Shown: positions 7,138 to 18,820, counted from the stretch's first letter. The stretch: DNA of 64,000 nucleotides from Strigamia acuminata (GCA_949358305.1 OX442317.1:15504491-15568490), one strand, 5' to 3'. Translations and numbers: made by a program. The notes: generated by a model from the letters alone, not told the origin.

Positions 7138-8778
7138 ATGGTAAGCGTAAATAAACTAGGAGACGATTATCGTCTTAACGCAGTGCATAAATTGGGCAAA
7201 CGTCAACGTCGAGAAGTAGATGAGGTTCTCGCAGATCACGTTGGTTACGATGCATTATCCGATCTAGAAAAAAAAATTTTTGACGAGATCACAAAGACTA
7301 AAAATGCCCTGAAAGCTGCTTGCGATTCTATAATTAACGATTTGAACGCATTAAAACGTACCGTACAAGATCAAGCTACTAAGCTAACGGGGCAAGGCGA
7401 AGGAATTGATACGAAGGATATTGATAAACTCAAAAATGATATTGCCTATGCTACTATAAAATATGGAACGTTGGAACAAGATTTGATTAAGAAAATTAAA
7501 GAATTAGAAGCGAACATTAAGATATTAGTAGATAATGCGACTGCTTCCGGTGGTGTAGAAGTTGACGAAAAACAAATAAGCGCATTAGAAATCAAAATCA
7601 AAGACTTGATAAATGACGTTAAATCCGAGTTGGAATCTGCGATCGAAGATTTAAAGACTGGGTTGGAGACGTTGACTAATAGCTTAATCCAGAATAAAAC
7701 CGATTATGATACAAAAATAAACGAAGCATTGGATGAAGTAGAAACCAAAATCCAGAACTTAGACGTGGACAAAATCAGAACCAACATCGAGGCATCAAAT
7801 GACAAGATAAAACAAGCACAGGATGATATAAAAAAGTTAGAAAAAAGTGTGGAAAATGAGGTTAAAGCCTTGCAAACCAAAATCAAAGCTTTACCCGCAA
7901 AATTTGGTGTTAGTAGCGAAAGTACGGAAGACTTAAAAACCAAAATTGAAGCGGCGAAAGCGGAGCTAGACACAGTCAGTACTGCCATTCAAAAAGATCT
8001 GGACGAGACTAAACTTAAATTAAACGAGTACGTAGACGAAAATTCCGTAAAGTCAGATAAAATGCAAACGAGCGTCAACGAGGTTACCGATAAAATCAAA
8101 TTAGCCAACGAACAAATAATAACGTTGCAGGAAAACATGTTGTCCATTTTGACATCCGTTCAAGAAGAAATATCAAAAATTAGCGCAATTCCGAGCGTTG
8201 ACGAATCAAGTTTTGCTCCCGCTGCTTTGGCCGGCACTGTCGATACGGTAGAAGCCACGTTAAATTCTAACATCGAAGCGAACAAAATAGAAGTTAATAA
8301 GAAATTGACGGAATTAGAAGACAAAATATCAAATCTAAATATTCCCGAAGTAGAAGAACAGGCCGATTTAGTGCTAGGGTTCCTACATTCGCAACGGACC
8401 GATTGGTTTTTGAAGGTGTCCGAAGAATGGAAATTATTTGCACATAATGGGAAGTTTTATACTCCTCATTACGGGCATATAACGCGAATCAGTTTATTCA
8501 TGTATGCTACTACAGCAGAATACACAGTAATACCTAACGAGTTTGAGTTTATCTTGTCTATTAACGGGCATGGTCGAACGTTCCATATTCCACGTACAGA
8601 TGTTACAAAAACACCACGTAAAATGCCGGTATGTTTTAGAACGTACAATTTAGAGAAAAAAGTAGATTTTGATGATAACGATCACATTAGAATATCTACT
8701 ATCACCAATTGGAGTCCGGAAATACAAGTTTACGCCCTCGTGTATTGCAGATTCGATCGTAGTAAATGGGACGATTAA
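7138..8778 (+). CDS. Coiled-coil protein with C-terminal head, candidate fiber/spike
   Basis: A 546-residue protein. After a basic N-terminal stretch (about 1-30), residues 35-410 are almost continuous heptad-like Leu/Ile/Val spacing with abundant Lys/Glu/Asp, predicting a long coiled coil. The last 135 residues are different: aromatic- and strand-rich, with D-W-F-L-K-V, H-Y-G-H-I-T-R-I-S-L-F and I-S-T-I-T-N-W. No signal peptide or membrane segment is evident. Stalk plus globular head, in a capsid gene cluster, resembles an attachment fiber, but no fiber family is recognised. The ATG follows TTAAAAAA. It converges on the polymerase gene with a 16-bp gap. Confidence 0.72.
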   Translation: MVSVNKLGDDYRLNAVHKLGKRQRREVDEVLADHVGYDALSDLEKKIFDEITKTKNALKAACDSIINDLNALKRTVQDQATKLTGQGEGIDTKDIDKLKNDIAYATIKYGTLEQDLIKKIKELEANIKILVDNATASGGVEVDEKQISALEIKIKDLINDVKSELESAIEDLKTGLETLTNSLIQNKTDYDTKINEALDEVETKIQNLDVDKIRTNIEASNDKIKQAQDDIKKLEKSVENEVKALQTKIKALPAKFGVSSESTEDLKTKIEAAKAELDTVSTAIQKDLDETKLKLNEYVDENSVKSDKMQTSVNEVTDKIKLANEQIITLQENMLSILTSVQEEISKISAIPSVDESSFAPAALAGTVDTVEATLNSNIEANKIEVNKKLTELEDKISNLNIPEVEEQADLVLGFLHSQRTDWFLKVSEEWKLFAHNGKFYTPHYGHITRISLFMYATTAEYTVIPNEFEFILSINGHGRTFHIPRTDVTKTPRKMPVCFRTYNLEKKVDFDDNDHIRISTITNWSPEIQVYALVYCRFDRSKWDD

Positions 8779-8794
8779 ACTAACCATCGTCATA

Positions 8795-10129
8795 TTAATC
8801 CTCCGCCAAGCTTACGTATCCATAAGCCAAAGTATGAATACAATCATCTAATATCACTCGTTTCTTGTCTTTTGCCGACAATGCCAATTTGTCCACCTTG
8901 ACCGTTGTGAGATCGTGCAGTTTTGATTTGATCGTTTCAAATTTCAATCTGTGGGCCTCCCGTTCACCGAACAATATCTTCTTGTACGCCTCCAAGTCCA
9001 GCTCTTGCTCCACGACAGCCTTCTTTATGCCTTTACATCGCATGCTCGTTTTCCCGTTCACGTTATAAGCGTAACATTTGGCTCTTAGCCCTACAAACTC
9101 TTCTATCGGCTCGCCGGCAGTCTCGTCTTTGAAGCATCCTATGACACGCCTGTTTCTGCCATCGGGTGGGTGGTAATTAGACAGATCCATCACTTGTGGT
9201 ATTTCTTCTCTGAAGAACGAGTAGACTGACGGAGCTTCTATTTCGTACATCAAACTATCCGTATCTGTCATCAGCAATCTCAGCTTGTCTGAGAATTTTT
9301 TTTTCATGACGTTGTAATGAAAGTCGTAAAGCAAGCATTTAGACAAGTCCAGGATAGTTAAACCGCTGTAAATAGGTTTGTCTAACGTCAATTCCAGCTT
9401 TCGGCGTTCAACCAACACCAGTTTTTTGTTTAATTTTTTTTTTCCTTTGAAACCGACGTGGTTGACGTGAGTATTCAAGTCTTTTGCATTGTTTACCAGA
9501 TAAAATTGTCTATATTTCCTCACGTCCTGCAAGGTTTTTCCAAAGACCGAATTGTTAGCTAATTTCGCCAATTCCTGCTCAAAATCACTGGTAGCGGACT
9601 TCCGTTTCTCAATATTCAGTTCGATATACTTGGCCAACCATGGTTTTTGCTCAAACGTCAGCACTTTTTTTATTTTCATCAACGTCATGCCCAGGGACAA
9701 GTACAATTGCAGAGCTCTGTAATGCAGAATGTAATTACAACGACCTTGCAAATGCGGGATTAATCTGGGAGAAGTGTCATCCCCAGAACGTATCATTTCC
9801 GGAGCCAAAGGCAAACAATTGTGGGACGAATGCAGTTCTTGCGGATATCCCAAATCCACTTCCAAGATGCATCCCATCGTATCGTTCTCTCCCATTTTTA
9901 AAATCCGTTCTTGTGTCCATTCGGCTACATTATCGTCGAAGGCAAACTTGCCAACTGGTAGCGGTTTGCTCATTGCCCAGGAATACATGGAATTCGCATC
10001 CAAATAGACGATGTAACTCTCTGGTTTCTCGCAATCGTATCCCGATGCCAGAAGAGGATTATTGGCTTTGGCGTAGCGTTGACTGATAGTGGCAACACCG
10101 CCTCTTATTCCTTGTTCGACAAACATGTA
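8795..10129 (-). pseudogene. Protein-primed DNA polymerase B, C-terminal (palm/thumb) part
   Basis: This is the second half of the Polinton PolB, read leftward. Motif A is L-D-A-N-S-M-Y-S-W-A-M, motif B K-L-A-N-N-S-V-F-G-K-T and motif C M-T-D-T-D-S-L-M-Y-E. These are the three palm motifs of family B, in the protein-priming branch, which would copy the linear element. The ORF stays open into the inserted element on its 5' side, where the residues are not polymerase. It is separated from its N-terminal part by the element at 10130-12384. All catalytic residues I can see are present. The reading frame either side of the TA target is the same. Confidence 0.88.
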
Positions 10130-12384
10130 CAGCCATGGACAAAAAAAACTTCCCTGCAGTGCTGCAGTTGTAAATTTTCCCACCAGAGGCATGAAAATCC
10201 ACTGAGTTTGTGTGACATCACAGAACAAACCTGGATACAAAATGGCTGACCTGTTTTGTTTACTTGGAAATCATAGCTAGCTTTGAACACATTCATTTTG
10301 ACATCGAATATGCCTTGGAACAGCAACTGGGCGCTTTGCCTCTTCCCTTCCTGGGGATGGACAGTAAGAAGATTGTAGCAGGTTTATTTATTTGTAACGG
10401 AATATAAAACGTTTTTCTTCATTTACAGAATTCGGCGCAGCAGTTTGTAAATTCTAGCCGCGCACCGCATGCAGCAAAGAAGCCGTCTCTCCATTATTTT
10501 TTAGTATTTACAGACAGATGGAAACGAAATGGTGGACATATAGAAAATCGCAGATCATTTACAGCATCAATAAAAGTAAAAATATATTTTTTTTATTAAA
10601 TTTTTCGAAATTTTTCTACATTTTATTGAAATTTCAGGGATTATGGTCGAAAAAAGAAAAATCCTTTTCGTTTGGAAGTCGAAAAAGGTGATTTCAGTGG
10701 ATATTTTTGGATTTTTTTATATTCTGTTTTAGATTTTGAAGTAAGCAAGCGACCAAATAGGTGAAATTAGAGGAGAAATTCCGTTTTAAAAATGGTGTTT
10801 GATTTGTTTTTTTTTTTAATGCAGGGGTGTAGATGTGCCTTTGCCCAATTTTTCATCCGATAACGAGAATTACGTTGAAGTGGAGGACAATAATATGATT
10901 AACAAGAGTTTGCGTAAATTATACGCCAGTAAATCCAATCAAAACACGTAGGTTAGAGAGGAGAACGAGGTGCAGTTGGTAGAAGATGGAAGTAAAAAGC
11001 GGAAAAGGAGGAAAATTGACACATCGACAGAGCACAAACCGAAACCACTGAAGAAAAGTGATTTGATTTATAAGAAAATGAAATTAAGGGGAAAAATTAA
11101 ACAGGATTTTTTTTTGCTTTGATTTTTAGATATTTCTGGACCGTGAAGTTCGCATATATGCGACTCAACCATCAACGTAAATCTAAATATCTTGGATTGA
11201 TGCTTTGATACTTTTTTAAATTTCTGTCACATTTTAACAATTTTGGTCAATTATTTGTAAACTTTTGTTAAATATTTGTTTGTTTTGGTTATTTTTTTGA
11301 CCATTTGTATCAAATCATTGTAAATTTTTTTGTTTTTTGACTTTTTTTTTCATTTTCTTGATTTTTTTGTCCAATTTTTTTTGTTAAATTCTTATCAATT
11401 TTTTTAATAAAGTAAATAAGTAAATTGAATAAAATTTTTTTTTTATTTTTTTTAATTATCTGATAGGTAACATTGTGTAGTTTCAATACAAAAGAAAAAA
11501 GAAAATAAACAAATTGATTCTGTTCTCGTGCTTGGTAATTTTGCTGAGCTTCGAGTTGTTTCGCATGTTGCTGTTCCCGCAGCTCAGGCGGCATTTTAAG
11601 ACACGAAACTGCTTTGTGACCAGCGATCGGACGAAGACACATCTCCACACCTGTATTAAAATAAAAAAAAATCAAACATCATTTTTAAAACGCAATTTCT
11701 CCTCTAATTTCACCTATTTGGTCGCTTGCTTTCGTTAAAGATAACTTCAAAATCTAAAACAGAATATAAAAAAATCAAAAAATTAATTAAATAGATTTAA
11801 ATAATATAAAATATCCACTCAAATCACCTTTTTCGACTTCCAAACGAAAAGGATTTTTCTTTTTTCGACCATAATCCCTGAAATTTCAATAAAATGTAAA
11901 AAAATTTCGAAAAATTTAATAAAAAAATATATTTTTACTTTTATTGATGCTGTAAATGATCTGCGATTTTCTATATGTCCACCATTTCGTTTTCATCTGT
12001 CTGTAAATACTAAAAAATAAGGGAGAGACGGCTTCTTTGCTGCATGCGGTGCGCGGCTAGAATTTACAAACTGCTGCGCCGAATTCTGTAAATGAAGAAA
12101 AACGTTTTATATTCCGTTACAAATAAATAAACCTGCTACGATCTTCTTACTGTCCATCCCCAGGAAGGGAAGAGGCAAAGCGCCCAGTTGCTGTTCCAAG
12201 GCATATTCGATGTCAAAAAGAATGTGTTCAACGCTAGCTATGATTTCCAAGTAAACAAAACAGGTCAGCCATTTTGTATCCAGGTTTGTTCTGTGATGTC
12301 ACACAAACTCAGTGGATTTTCATGCCTCTGGTGGGAAAATTTACAACTGCTGTAACCAAGGGAAGTTTTTTTTGTCCATGACTG
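10130..12384. mobile_element. 2255-bp TA-flanked foldback element (Tc1/mariner-like ends) inserted in PolB
   Basis: Both ends read CAG(T/C)CATGGACAAAAAAA inward and are flanked by TA (10128-10129 and 12385-12386), with polymerase sequence outside. The inverted arms are long, roughly 10130-10842 and 11640-12384, and nearly identical in the outer parts. TA duplication plus CAG ends suggests the Tc1/mariner group. No transposase is visible, so it is non-autonomous. The 790-bp centre is AT-rich but holds two exon-like open stretches (see next entry). Confidence 0.85.
10826..11122 (+). pseudogene. Exon-like coding fragment inside the foldback element
   Basis: A T-rich stretch ending in TTAATGCAG (acceptor-like, to 10824) precedes a frame that is open for 41 codons to a TAG at 10949. 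It continues in the same frame for 56 more codons to a TGA at 11120. The composition is protein-like: acidic at first, then a K-R-K-R-R-K nuclear-signal-like run. On the opposite arm a different exon-like stretch (minus, from about 11650 to 11516) follows a matching acceptor. It may be a captured host exon. No family is recognised. Confidence 0.4.
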
Positions 12385-15071
12385 TACATATCTGGATCAG
12401 ACAGAAGCTCCAATTTAACTTCGGTGATGAGCAGCGCAGCGTCCCAAGAAAGACTTGGAAACGTGATGTAATGACAGGGGTCTAGCTTGTAGTGATTTAA
12501 ACACATTTTTCTGAACTGTTCGAATATATCCGCCAACAACAGAGTGTCGGTCTTCAGATACAAATCGTGATATTCGCCCATGTTTTTAATTCCGAACGTT
12601 TTCCAAACTAACTGGGCATATTGGTATTCGTCGTCGGTTATGTTCTCAAATTCTTCTTTCGGCGGAAGTTTATCTTCTTGAAATTTTGACCAACCGGTCA
12701 TATATCTGTAAGGGTACACTCCTTTCCTCAACAGAAGATCAATTTCCTCGCCTTTAAACTCGCTTCGAAAGACAGCGAACTGCGACTTCTTCTCTAGATT
12801 TTTTGCCAAATTGGATAAACTGCTCGCGAGAAATTGGAAACTATCCATGAATTTTAACGTTACGACCTGTTTTGGATCATCACCGGTCTTGATTTTCAAC
12901 GTGAACGATTTGTATAATTCCGAGTTTTCGGCGATCATCGTCACTTTTTCTGACGCGACGGTCAAATGCGGCAATATTAGATGAAAATCATACTTTTTCC
13001 CATTATGGAAAATTATAGGCACAGATTTCCGCCAATGGTAGTTGAGGTTACAATTAGCGTGTGCGGCCCCACGAAACTTTCCGGTGAAATGGTTATGATC
13101 CAAGACTTTTGTCAAGCCTTTTAATTCTTCCAAGAATTCATCACCGCATAAGTAACACGTTGTTGCATTTCTATAGGCGATCCATTGAAGCGAAGTCATC
13201 GTTTTGGAATTGAATTGTTTATGTTCCAATTCGGAAAATTGCTGAACCACGGCTTTAATTTCCGCACGCAACGATTGCAAAAAATGATCGACGGCATCCG
13301 GACCTCTATACAGCTGTAACGGTCTGGAATAAGCTTCGTTCTCAGTGCACACTACTTTAAACGAATAACCGCACGGCTCGTGAGAATTAATGATTATCGA
13401 ATGTAAAGTGGGTTCGCTCTCCGCATCAGGTACTAAGAATGCCTCGAAATCGGCGTAACAAACGTACGGTAAAGGATATTTTTTTTTCTCACTTTTGAAC
13501 GTACAGATAGCTCCTTCGTCGGGACATTTAGTGCTGCAGGCTTTATATTTCCCGCAGTATCGTTTATGCCTAACGAGCACTATGGCACTGGAAAACCCGT
13601 TCATACAGTTCATGCAATAATACCGCTTATGTTTATTGCCGGCGCTCAAGAGTCGTGAGAAATCCCTGATCCACATGTAATGATTTTGTTTCTTCAGTAG
13701 GTTAATAGTGATAAGGCGGTTCGTCAGAATATCTACTTTAATCGGAACAATGCGGGACTTGGGCAGCAACTCGAATACATTAATGTTCAAACTTACATTC
13801 TGTCTTTCGAACGTAAGCACTTCTTTCGGCCCCACGGGAAAAACTAGCCCTTCGAGATTGAGTTTATTCATAAACTGTTCGTAATAATCCGCTCTGCAAA
13901 CATGACCGGGGGCTGGATACAAGGCAGCTAATACAGACCATAAAAAACTTTTTTGATCCGAGTTCTGGACATTTACAACGGCCTTTTTTTTCTGCAGACA
14001 TTCGTCCAGTTCCTGATACGACGATTTTTCGGGAACGGAGTGGAATATCGACGCATGTTTGTCTCTTCCCACGCAGCTCTTGAATTGGTTATCGCAGTAG
14101 TGACACGGAAAATAACCCAGCAACCGTTTTGGATCCCTCACAAGTCCGTAGCTATTCTTTCCGTAGAAGAATAGATCTACGTGATGTTTCCTGTTTCTGT
14201 GAACGGTAACGTATCTTTCCACGCGATCGCCATTGCAATAATAAATAGTTACTTCGATATCGGGATTCTGCGACTGGAATTTTTCTAGGTTTCTGTAAGG
14301 CAGCGGAAATTCTAAGCCTTGCAAGTTCAATTCGTGCTCATACTTCAAGTAATTAGATATGCGTTCGGCATTAATAGCTACCGGATGTAAAGATGCAAGA
14401 ATGGCCCAAACAAAAGACTTTCGCAAATCCATTTTAAAAGTCAAAACCGCTTTCTTATTGCGAATGACGGCCGATAAATCAATATTCGAACCCAATGGAA
14501 AGAAGATGGCATCTTTGCCCCATTCACCTTTCTGTTTTAAAATATCAAAATCAATTTTAAGAGCCTCTACACATACTAAACAGAAGTAGTCGTGAGTTTC
14601 TACATATTCAGCACTTTCTTCGGCCAGTTGCCTCGCAGCCAAATCCAAAATTGGATCAACATCATCCGTTAACATCACGAACGGCCCGGCCCGGTACCAA
14701 AAAAGAGCTGGCGACAATTTCACGGAATGCCGATATCTCAATTGCATCATAACACTCACTTTGCACGAATTCATGTCGGCTGCAACTTCCGCCACCAAAG
14801 CACGGATATTTGGAGCGGCATCTTTAATCACATCTTCTATTTCACAAATCCTTTCATCGAAATTGACCATGTACTCGCGCGATTGTCCATCAAAGATACC
14901 TTTATGAAGATAATACGGAACTGAGATAATCTTCTCAAAATCTTTATATTCGCCGCATTTCTTCAAAAGTTGATCCAAACCGACATTAAACTTGAAAGCC
15001 CTAGATAAATCACCCCTTTTTCTTTTTCCTTTTAAAAACTCGACACATTTTCTGAATTTGTATCTATTCAT
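12385..15071 (-). pseudogene. Protein-primed DNA polymerase B, N-terminal and exonuclease part
   Basis: Starts at the ATG at 15071. An N-terminal domain (about 1-200) precedes a roughly 160-residue module present twice: K-S-F-V-W-A-I-L-A-S-L-H-P then C2H2 finger (C-H-Y-C), and K-S-F-L-W-S-V-L-A-A-L-Y-P then a second finger (C-M-N-C). Next come ExoI (Y-A-D-F-E-A-F, about 541), a C-x-x-C ... D-H-N-H-x-T-G-K-x-R-G ... C-N block resembling an endonuclease VII fold (about 640-675), ExoII (F-H-N-G-K-K-Y-D-F-H) and ExoIII (Y-L-K-T-D-T-L-L-L-A-D). The coding sequence is cut at about residue 895 by the TA-flanked element; the frame outside is unbroken. Confidence 0.88.
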
Positions 15072-15762
15072 TCTGAGCACAGAATGAATCTAAATCATTA
15101 TTCTTTTTTATATAAAAGAAAAATAAATTTAAAAAAAAGGAAAATTGATTAAGAATGAAACATACTTTTAGGAATTTTTTTATTTATTAATTAATTAATT
15201 AATGAATTGAATTACACATTTAGCATTTTCTATTAAATATTTACAAATAAATGAATTACTTGTAAATTAATTGAATTACACATTTAGCATTTTCTATTAA
15301 ATATTTACAAATAAATGAATTACTTGTAAATTAATTGAATTACACATTTAGCATTTTCTATTAAATATTTACAAATAAATGAATTACTTGTAAATTAATT
15401 GAATTACACATTTAAGATTTTTTATTAAATATTTACAAATAAATGAATTACTTATAAATGAATTGAATTACTTGTAGTTATTTATTTTAATTAATTAAAT
15501 TAATATAATTTATTAGTTATTTATTTATTTATAAATTAAATAAATTAATATAATTTATTTATTTATTTATTTAAAAATTGAAGGTTAAGCATCATTTTTT
15601 ATGCTCCTGAAATCCATCTGAGTCCTTTCTTTCTTTGTTTTTCATTCATCCATCTTCATACCATCGGGCCATTTCCTCCTTCATCCCTTTAAATCCCTCC
15701 TTGAGGTAGAAATCAAGAATTGCATCTTAAATGCGTATTCATAGATCTCATATTTTACTACA
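15072..15762. other. AT-rich gap between PolB start and BEL-A, no gene
   Basis: Upstream of PolB the sequence is over 80 percent A/T to about 15590, including the 64-bp repeats listed separately, then a short pyrimidine-rich stretch to 15720. The Polinton terminal inverted repeat is expected near here, but its partner lies outside the window, so no boundary can be drawn. Confidence 0.6.
15207..15475 (+). repeat. Four-plus tandem copies of a 64-bp AT-rich unit
   Basis: The string TTGAATTACACATTTA recurs at 15207, 15271, 15335 and 15399, exactly 64 bp apart, and a degenerate fifth copy starts at 15463. The intervening parts (ATTAAATATTTACAAATAAA) are repeated too. The location beside the PolB start is what one would expect of an element end or subterminal repeat. 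Confidence 0.9.
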
Positions 15763-17199
15763 ACATCCGTGCACTCAAACTCGGAGTTGTCCGAGACTGA
15801 GAAGTTGCAATACTTACAGTCCATGTGTGAAGGTGATGCCGCAACGCTCATCTCTTCCTATCCTCTTGTGGACGGGTCATACATGTTAGCTAGGGACGAG
15901 CTTGTCCGCAGTTATGGCGGTGACGAAGCTCAAAGAACGGCTCTTCTGAAGACCGTGAAAGATATGAAACCGATTCTTGACCTAAGATGCTCAAGTCGCA
16001 GCTTGCTCGTGTTTCCACGACAGTCAGAATGCTGGAGCAATTGCAGGTCCCTGTTCAGACTGCCGGCTATGTTCTGGCCGACGATGTTCTAAGGAAATTC
16101 CCTTATAGGATGATTTTGCGATACTATGAAACGCATGGAACAAAGTCTCAGAACTTGGTGACCATGCTGGACTTCTTTGCAGCAGAACTTAAGATCCTTG
16201 AGCGACTCGAGGAAGTTGTGGGATCCACGCATTTGCCGTCCATGAAGCAGGGTTCAGAAAAGGCTGACCGGTCTGAGAAAGAGCGTAAAGGTGCCATGGC
16301 GTCTTTGGTCGCTGCTCAGACTCCAAAGGGACCGTCGAGTCCAAGACAGGGGTCCGTTAAACCCGCTTGTCCGTTCTGTAAGGCTGATCATTTGGCTCAG
16401 GATTGCACAAAGGTTGTGGAGGTGGAGGCAAGGACTGAAATAGTTCGCCGAGACAGGCTCTGCTTCAATTGTCTTCGAGTTGGTCATTCATTCAAGCAAT
16501 GTCCGAGTCGCTTTGCTTGTAGATTTTGCGGTGGTCGCCATCACACGGCTATTTGTCGGAGTGCTAAGGACAAGCCTCCCGTTCCTTTAGAAAAGCCAAA
16601 GGATTTGCAGGTCGTTACAAACGTTACGTTGTCCGTTGCTTCTTCTTTGCAGCTGATGATCTTTTCAGCAGAACTGACCACTAAGTCAGGAGGGTCGCAT
16701 CGCATTCGAGGCATGTTGGACCCAGGAAGTCATCGTTCCTATATTCTTAAAAGTTTAGCCGATCGCATTAAGTTGCGACGATGTGGCGTCGTGCACGCTT
16801 CTACTCAGCGCTTTAATGAGCGTGACGCAATGCCGACAGATTACGACGTTTTTTCAATACGTCTTAAGTCTCGCCATAGCGCGAAGGACATCAAAGTGTC
16901 CGCTCTGAGTGTGGATCATCTTCCGCATGTGTCGGGGATCGTTCACGCCTAGACCATTGAGAAGGTCAAAGCCCTAGGTCTTGAGTTGGCCGAGGACTTA
17001 CCGTCGTCCGCCCGGAACATTGACATCCTGCTAGGGGTTGATGTTTGGTGGCAGGTTTGTTTGAACGGTCGCAAACGACTTGACCAGTCGTCCGGTTTGA
17101 TTAACACCATATTCGGATGGATTTTGTCGGGTGCTGCTGGACCCGCGGACTTGCTTCTCGATGACACTGCGTCAGTAGCCTGCTGCGCAACGTGTGATG
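15763..17199 (+). mobile_element. BEL-A piece 1: truncated gag and protease of a BEL/Pao element
   Basis: It begins abruptly inside gag (T-S-V-H-S-N-S-E-L-S) with no 5' LTR. It includes the DUF1759-like gag region, a CCHC knuckle region (C-F-N-C-L-R-V-G-H ... C-R-F-C-G-G-R-H-H) and the retropepsin D-P-G-S-H-R-S. There is a frame change near 15983, where the protein shifts by one base, and an in-frame TAG at 16950. It ends at the TGATG duplicated target (17195-17199) of the Copia insertion and resumes at 32485. Confidence 0.9.
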
Positions 17200-17520
17200 T
17201 GTTAAATATTGATATGTGTTTGACTATATATATTACTTATTGTACAAGTGTATCTATATTGATGTCGTATTATCATGTTATTCCATATTAACGTTTGTAT
17301 TTAGCCAAAGGTAAATAACCGCGGCATTTGTTTACATTTAATATTCTGTATGATGCCAACAGGTGGCTCTCATCCTGAGAGGTCACATGACCACTGAATA
17401 AACCTCACTTGATCTTTTGTTTCTCACCTGTAAGGATGATGCTTCTCTTTCCTTACAACTGATGTTTTTCCCAGCCACTGTTTGCACAAGTTCACACAAG
17501 TTGTTTAGCAACAGACAACA
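17200..17520 (+). repeat. Copia 5' LTR
   Basis: 321 bp, TG...CA. Contains a TATATATATTA box early on and AATAAA at about 17397, the likely polyadenylation signal. Its twin is at 32164-32484. Confidence 0.95.
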
Positions 17521-18229
17521 AGGTTATGGGTCACATACAACGTGGGAAAAACGCCCAGAGTGATTGCAAACTTTCCAAGTCAATTAGAGGTGAAGAAAAG
17601 GTGTTTTCCTCTAATTATTCAAAATGGCGGCGCCCATGATGGAAGGAAGCAGCCTGTGTTTGTGCCAAGGATCCACGGTTTCCAGAGCAACTGTTGGCCA
17701 TCAGGCAACGCAGGATCACTAGTTGGGTTCGGACATTATCAAACATTTAATTAATAAGTTCTTTTTCGCAATTTTCGGACGATTTTTCCGGATATCGCAA
17801 GGTGCGATACGTTTCCGTCGACGTGGCGTTAATTTTCGTCGAGAAAGCGACTCAGCGAGAGATACGTAGCGACAACGATCCTCCGCAACCACACGCGAAG
17901 TGTGAACGAGGAATAAACGGAAAGGAACCGGAAAAACCAGGGAAATTGAACAATGAACGAGTTTTTCGAGGCGAAAACGATATTTGAACGAGAGAAAGTC
18001 AACACAACTTTAAGAAGACTAGAACTTTTGAATTTATTTCGTTTTGCTTTGAATATAATTGTGAATATATCTTAGATTAGTGCTGTGTTAGGATTTACTA
18101 ACTTAACTATAAGGAGCGCACTAACCTCGTGGAAATTGCACATTGTTCCACGAGTAACAGTGACAAAAGTGTTTTTGCTGAAAAAGTGTGTGCGTGTGCA
18201 GTTTAACGACGTCATTTTCCTAATTTACA
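17521..18229 (+). other. Copia leader with primer-binding site
   Basis: The first bases after the LTR, AGGTTATGGG (17521-17530), match the complement of the anticodon region of initiator tRNA-Met. Copia elements use this internal half-tRNA primer rather than a 3'-CCA end. The rest of the 709-bp leader has no convincing ORF. Confidence 0.6.
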
Positions 18230-18820
18230 ATGGACACGGACAAGCCGGAAAGGAAAATAACATTGTTGAACAGAACGAACTATGACGGATGGAAGCAGCA
18301 AATCAAAGTGCTGTTAATGCATCACGGATGCTGGGCCTTCACTGACGGAACAGAAGAGGCGTTGGCACCTGGAGCATCATGGCGGGATCGCTCAGACTTC
18401 AAGCTACGACAAGGAAGGGCTTTTAGTTTGATTTACTACTCCATAGAAGAGCAGTATCATGAACTACTCAGCGGGGTCGACGACGCCAAAACGGCCTGGA
18501 ACACACTAAAGGCCAACTTTGAACCTGTTTCGAGAGCGAGAACAATTCGTTTATTGGACGAGTTCTTTAGTCTAAAGTATGACCCGACGACGGAAACAAT
18601 AGGAGTTTTCGCAGCAAAGATACGCAATGCAGCAAAGAAACTCGCCGACGTCAAACACAAACTAGAAGATCTTTATCAAGCATTCCAGCTGATTAGATAT
18701 TTGCCACTAGAGTATCAATCGATTGTCCAGAGCATCTATCGATGGGAGGACATAGATTTTACGTTGGAAAAGGTCGTAGCGGAATTGGTCGCCGAAGAGG
18801 GGAGACTCGCGCAACAAAGG
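18230..18820 (+). CDS. Copia gag (UBN2-like capsid), interrupted by BEL-B
   Basis: 197 residues before the break. The N terminus reads L-N-R-T-N-Y-D-G-W-K, the usual Copia gag opening (substrate-like Y-x-x-W). The central R-L-L-D-E-F-F-S-L-K-Y and S-I-Y-R-W-E-D-I-D-F-T-L segments match the capsid family (UBN2/DUF4219). The frame is cut at the AAGG target (18817-18820) of BEL-B and continues in the same frame at 28246 with the zinc knuckle. Confidence 0.88.

Noticed and set aside
15072-15762. Polinton terminal inverted repeat
   Set aside because: Expected near here, but its partner would lie left of the window, so it cannot be shown.
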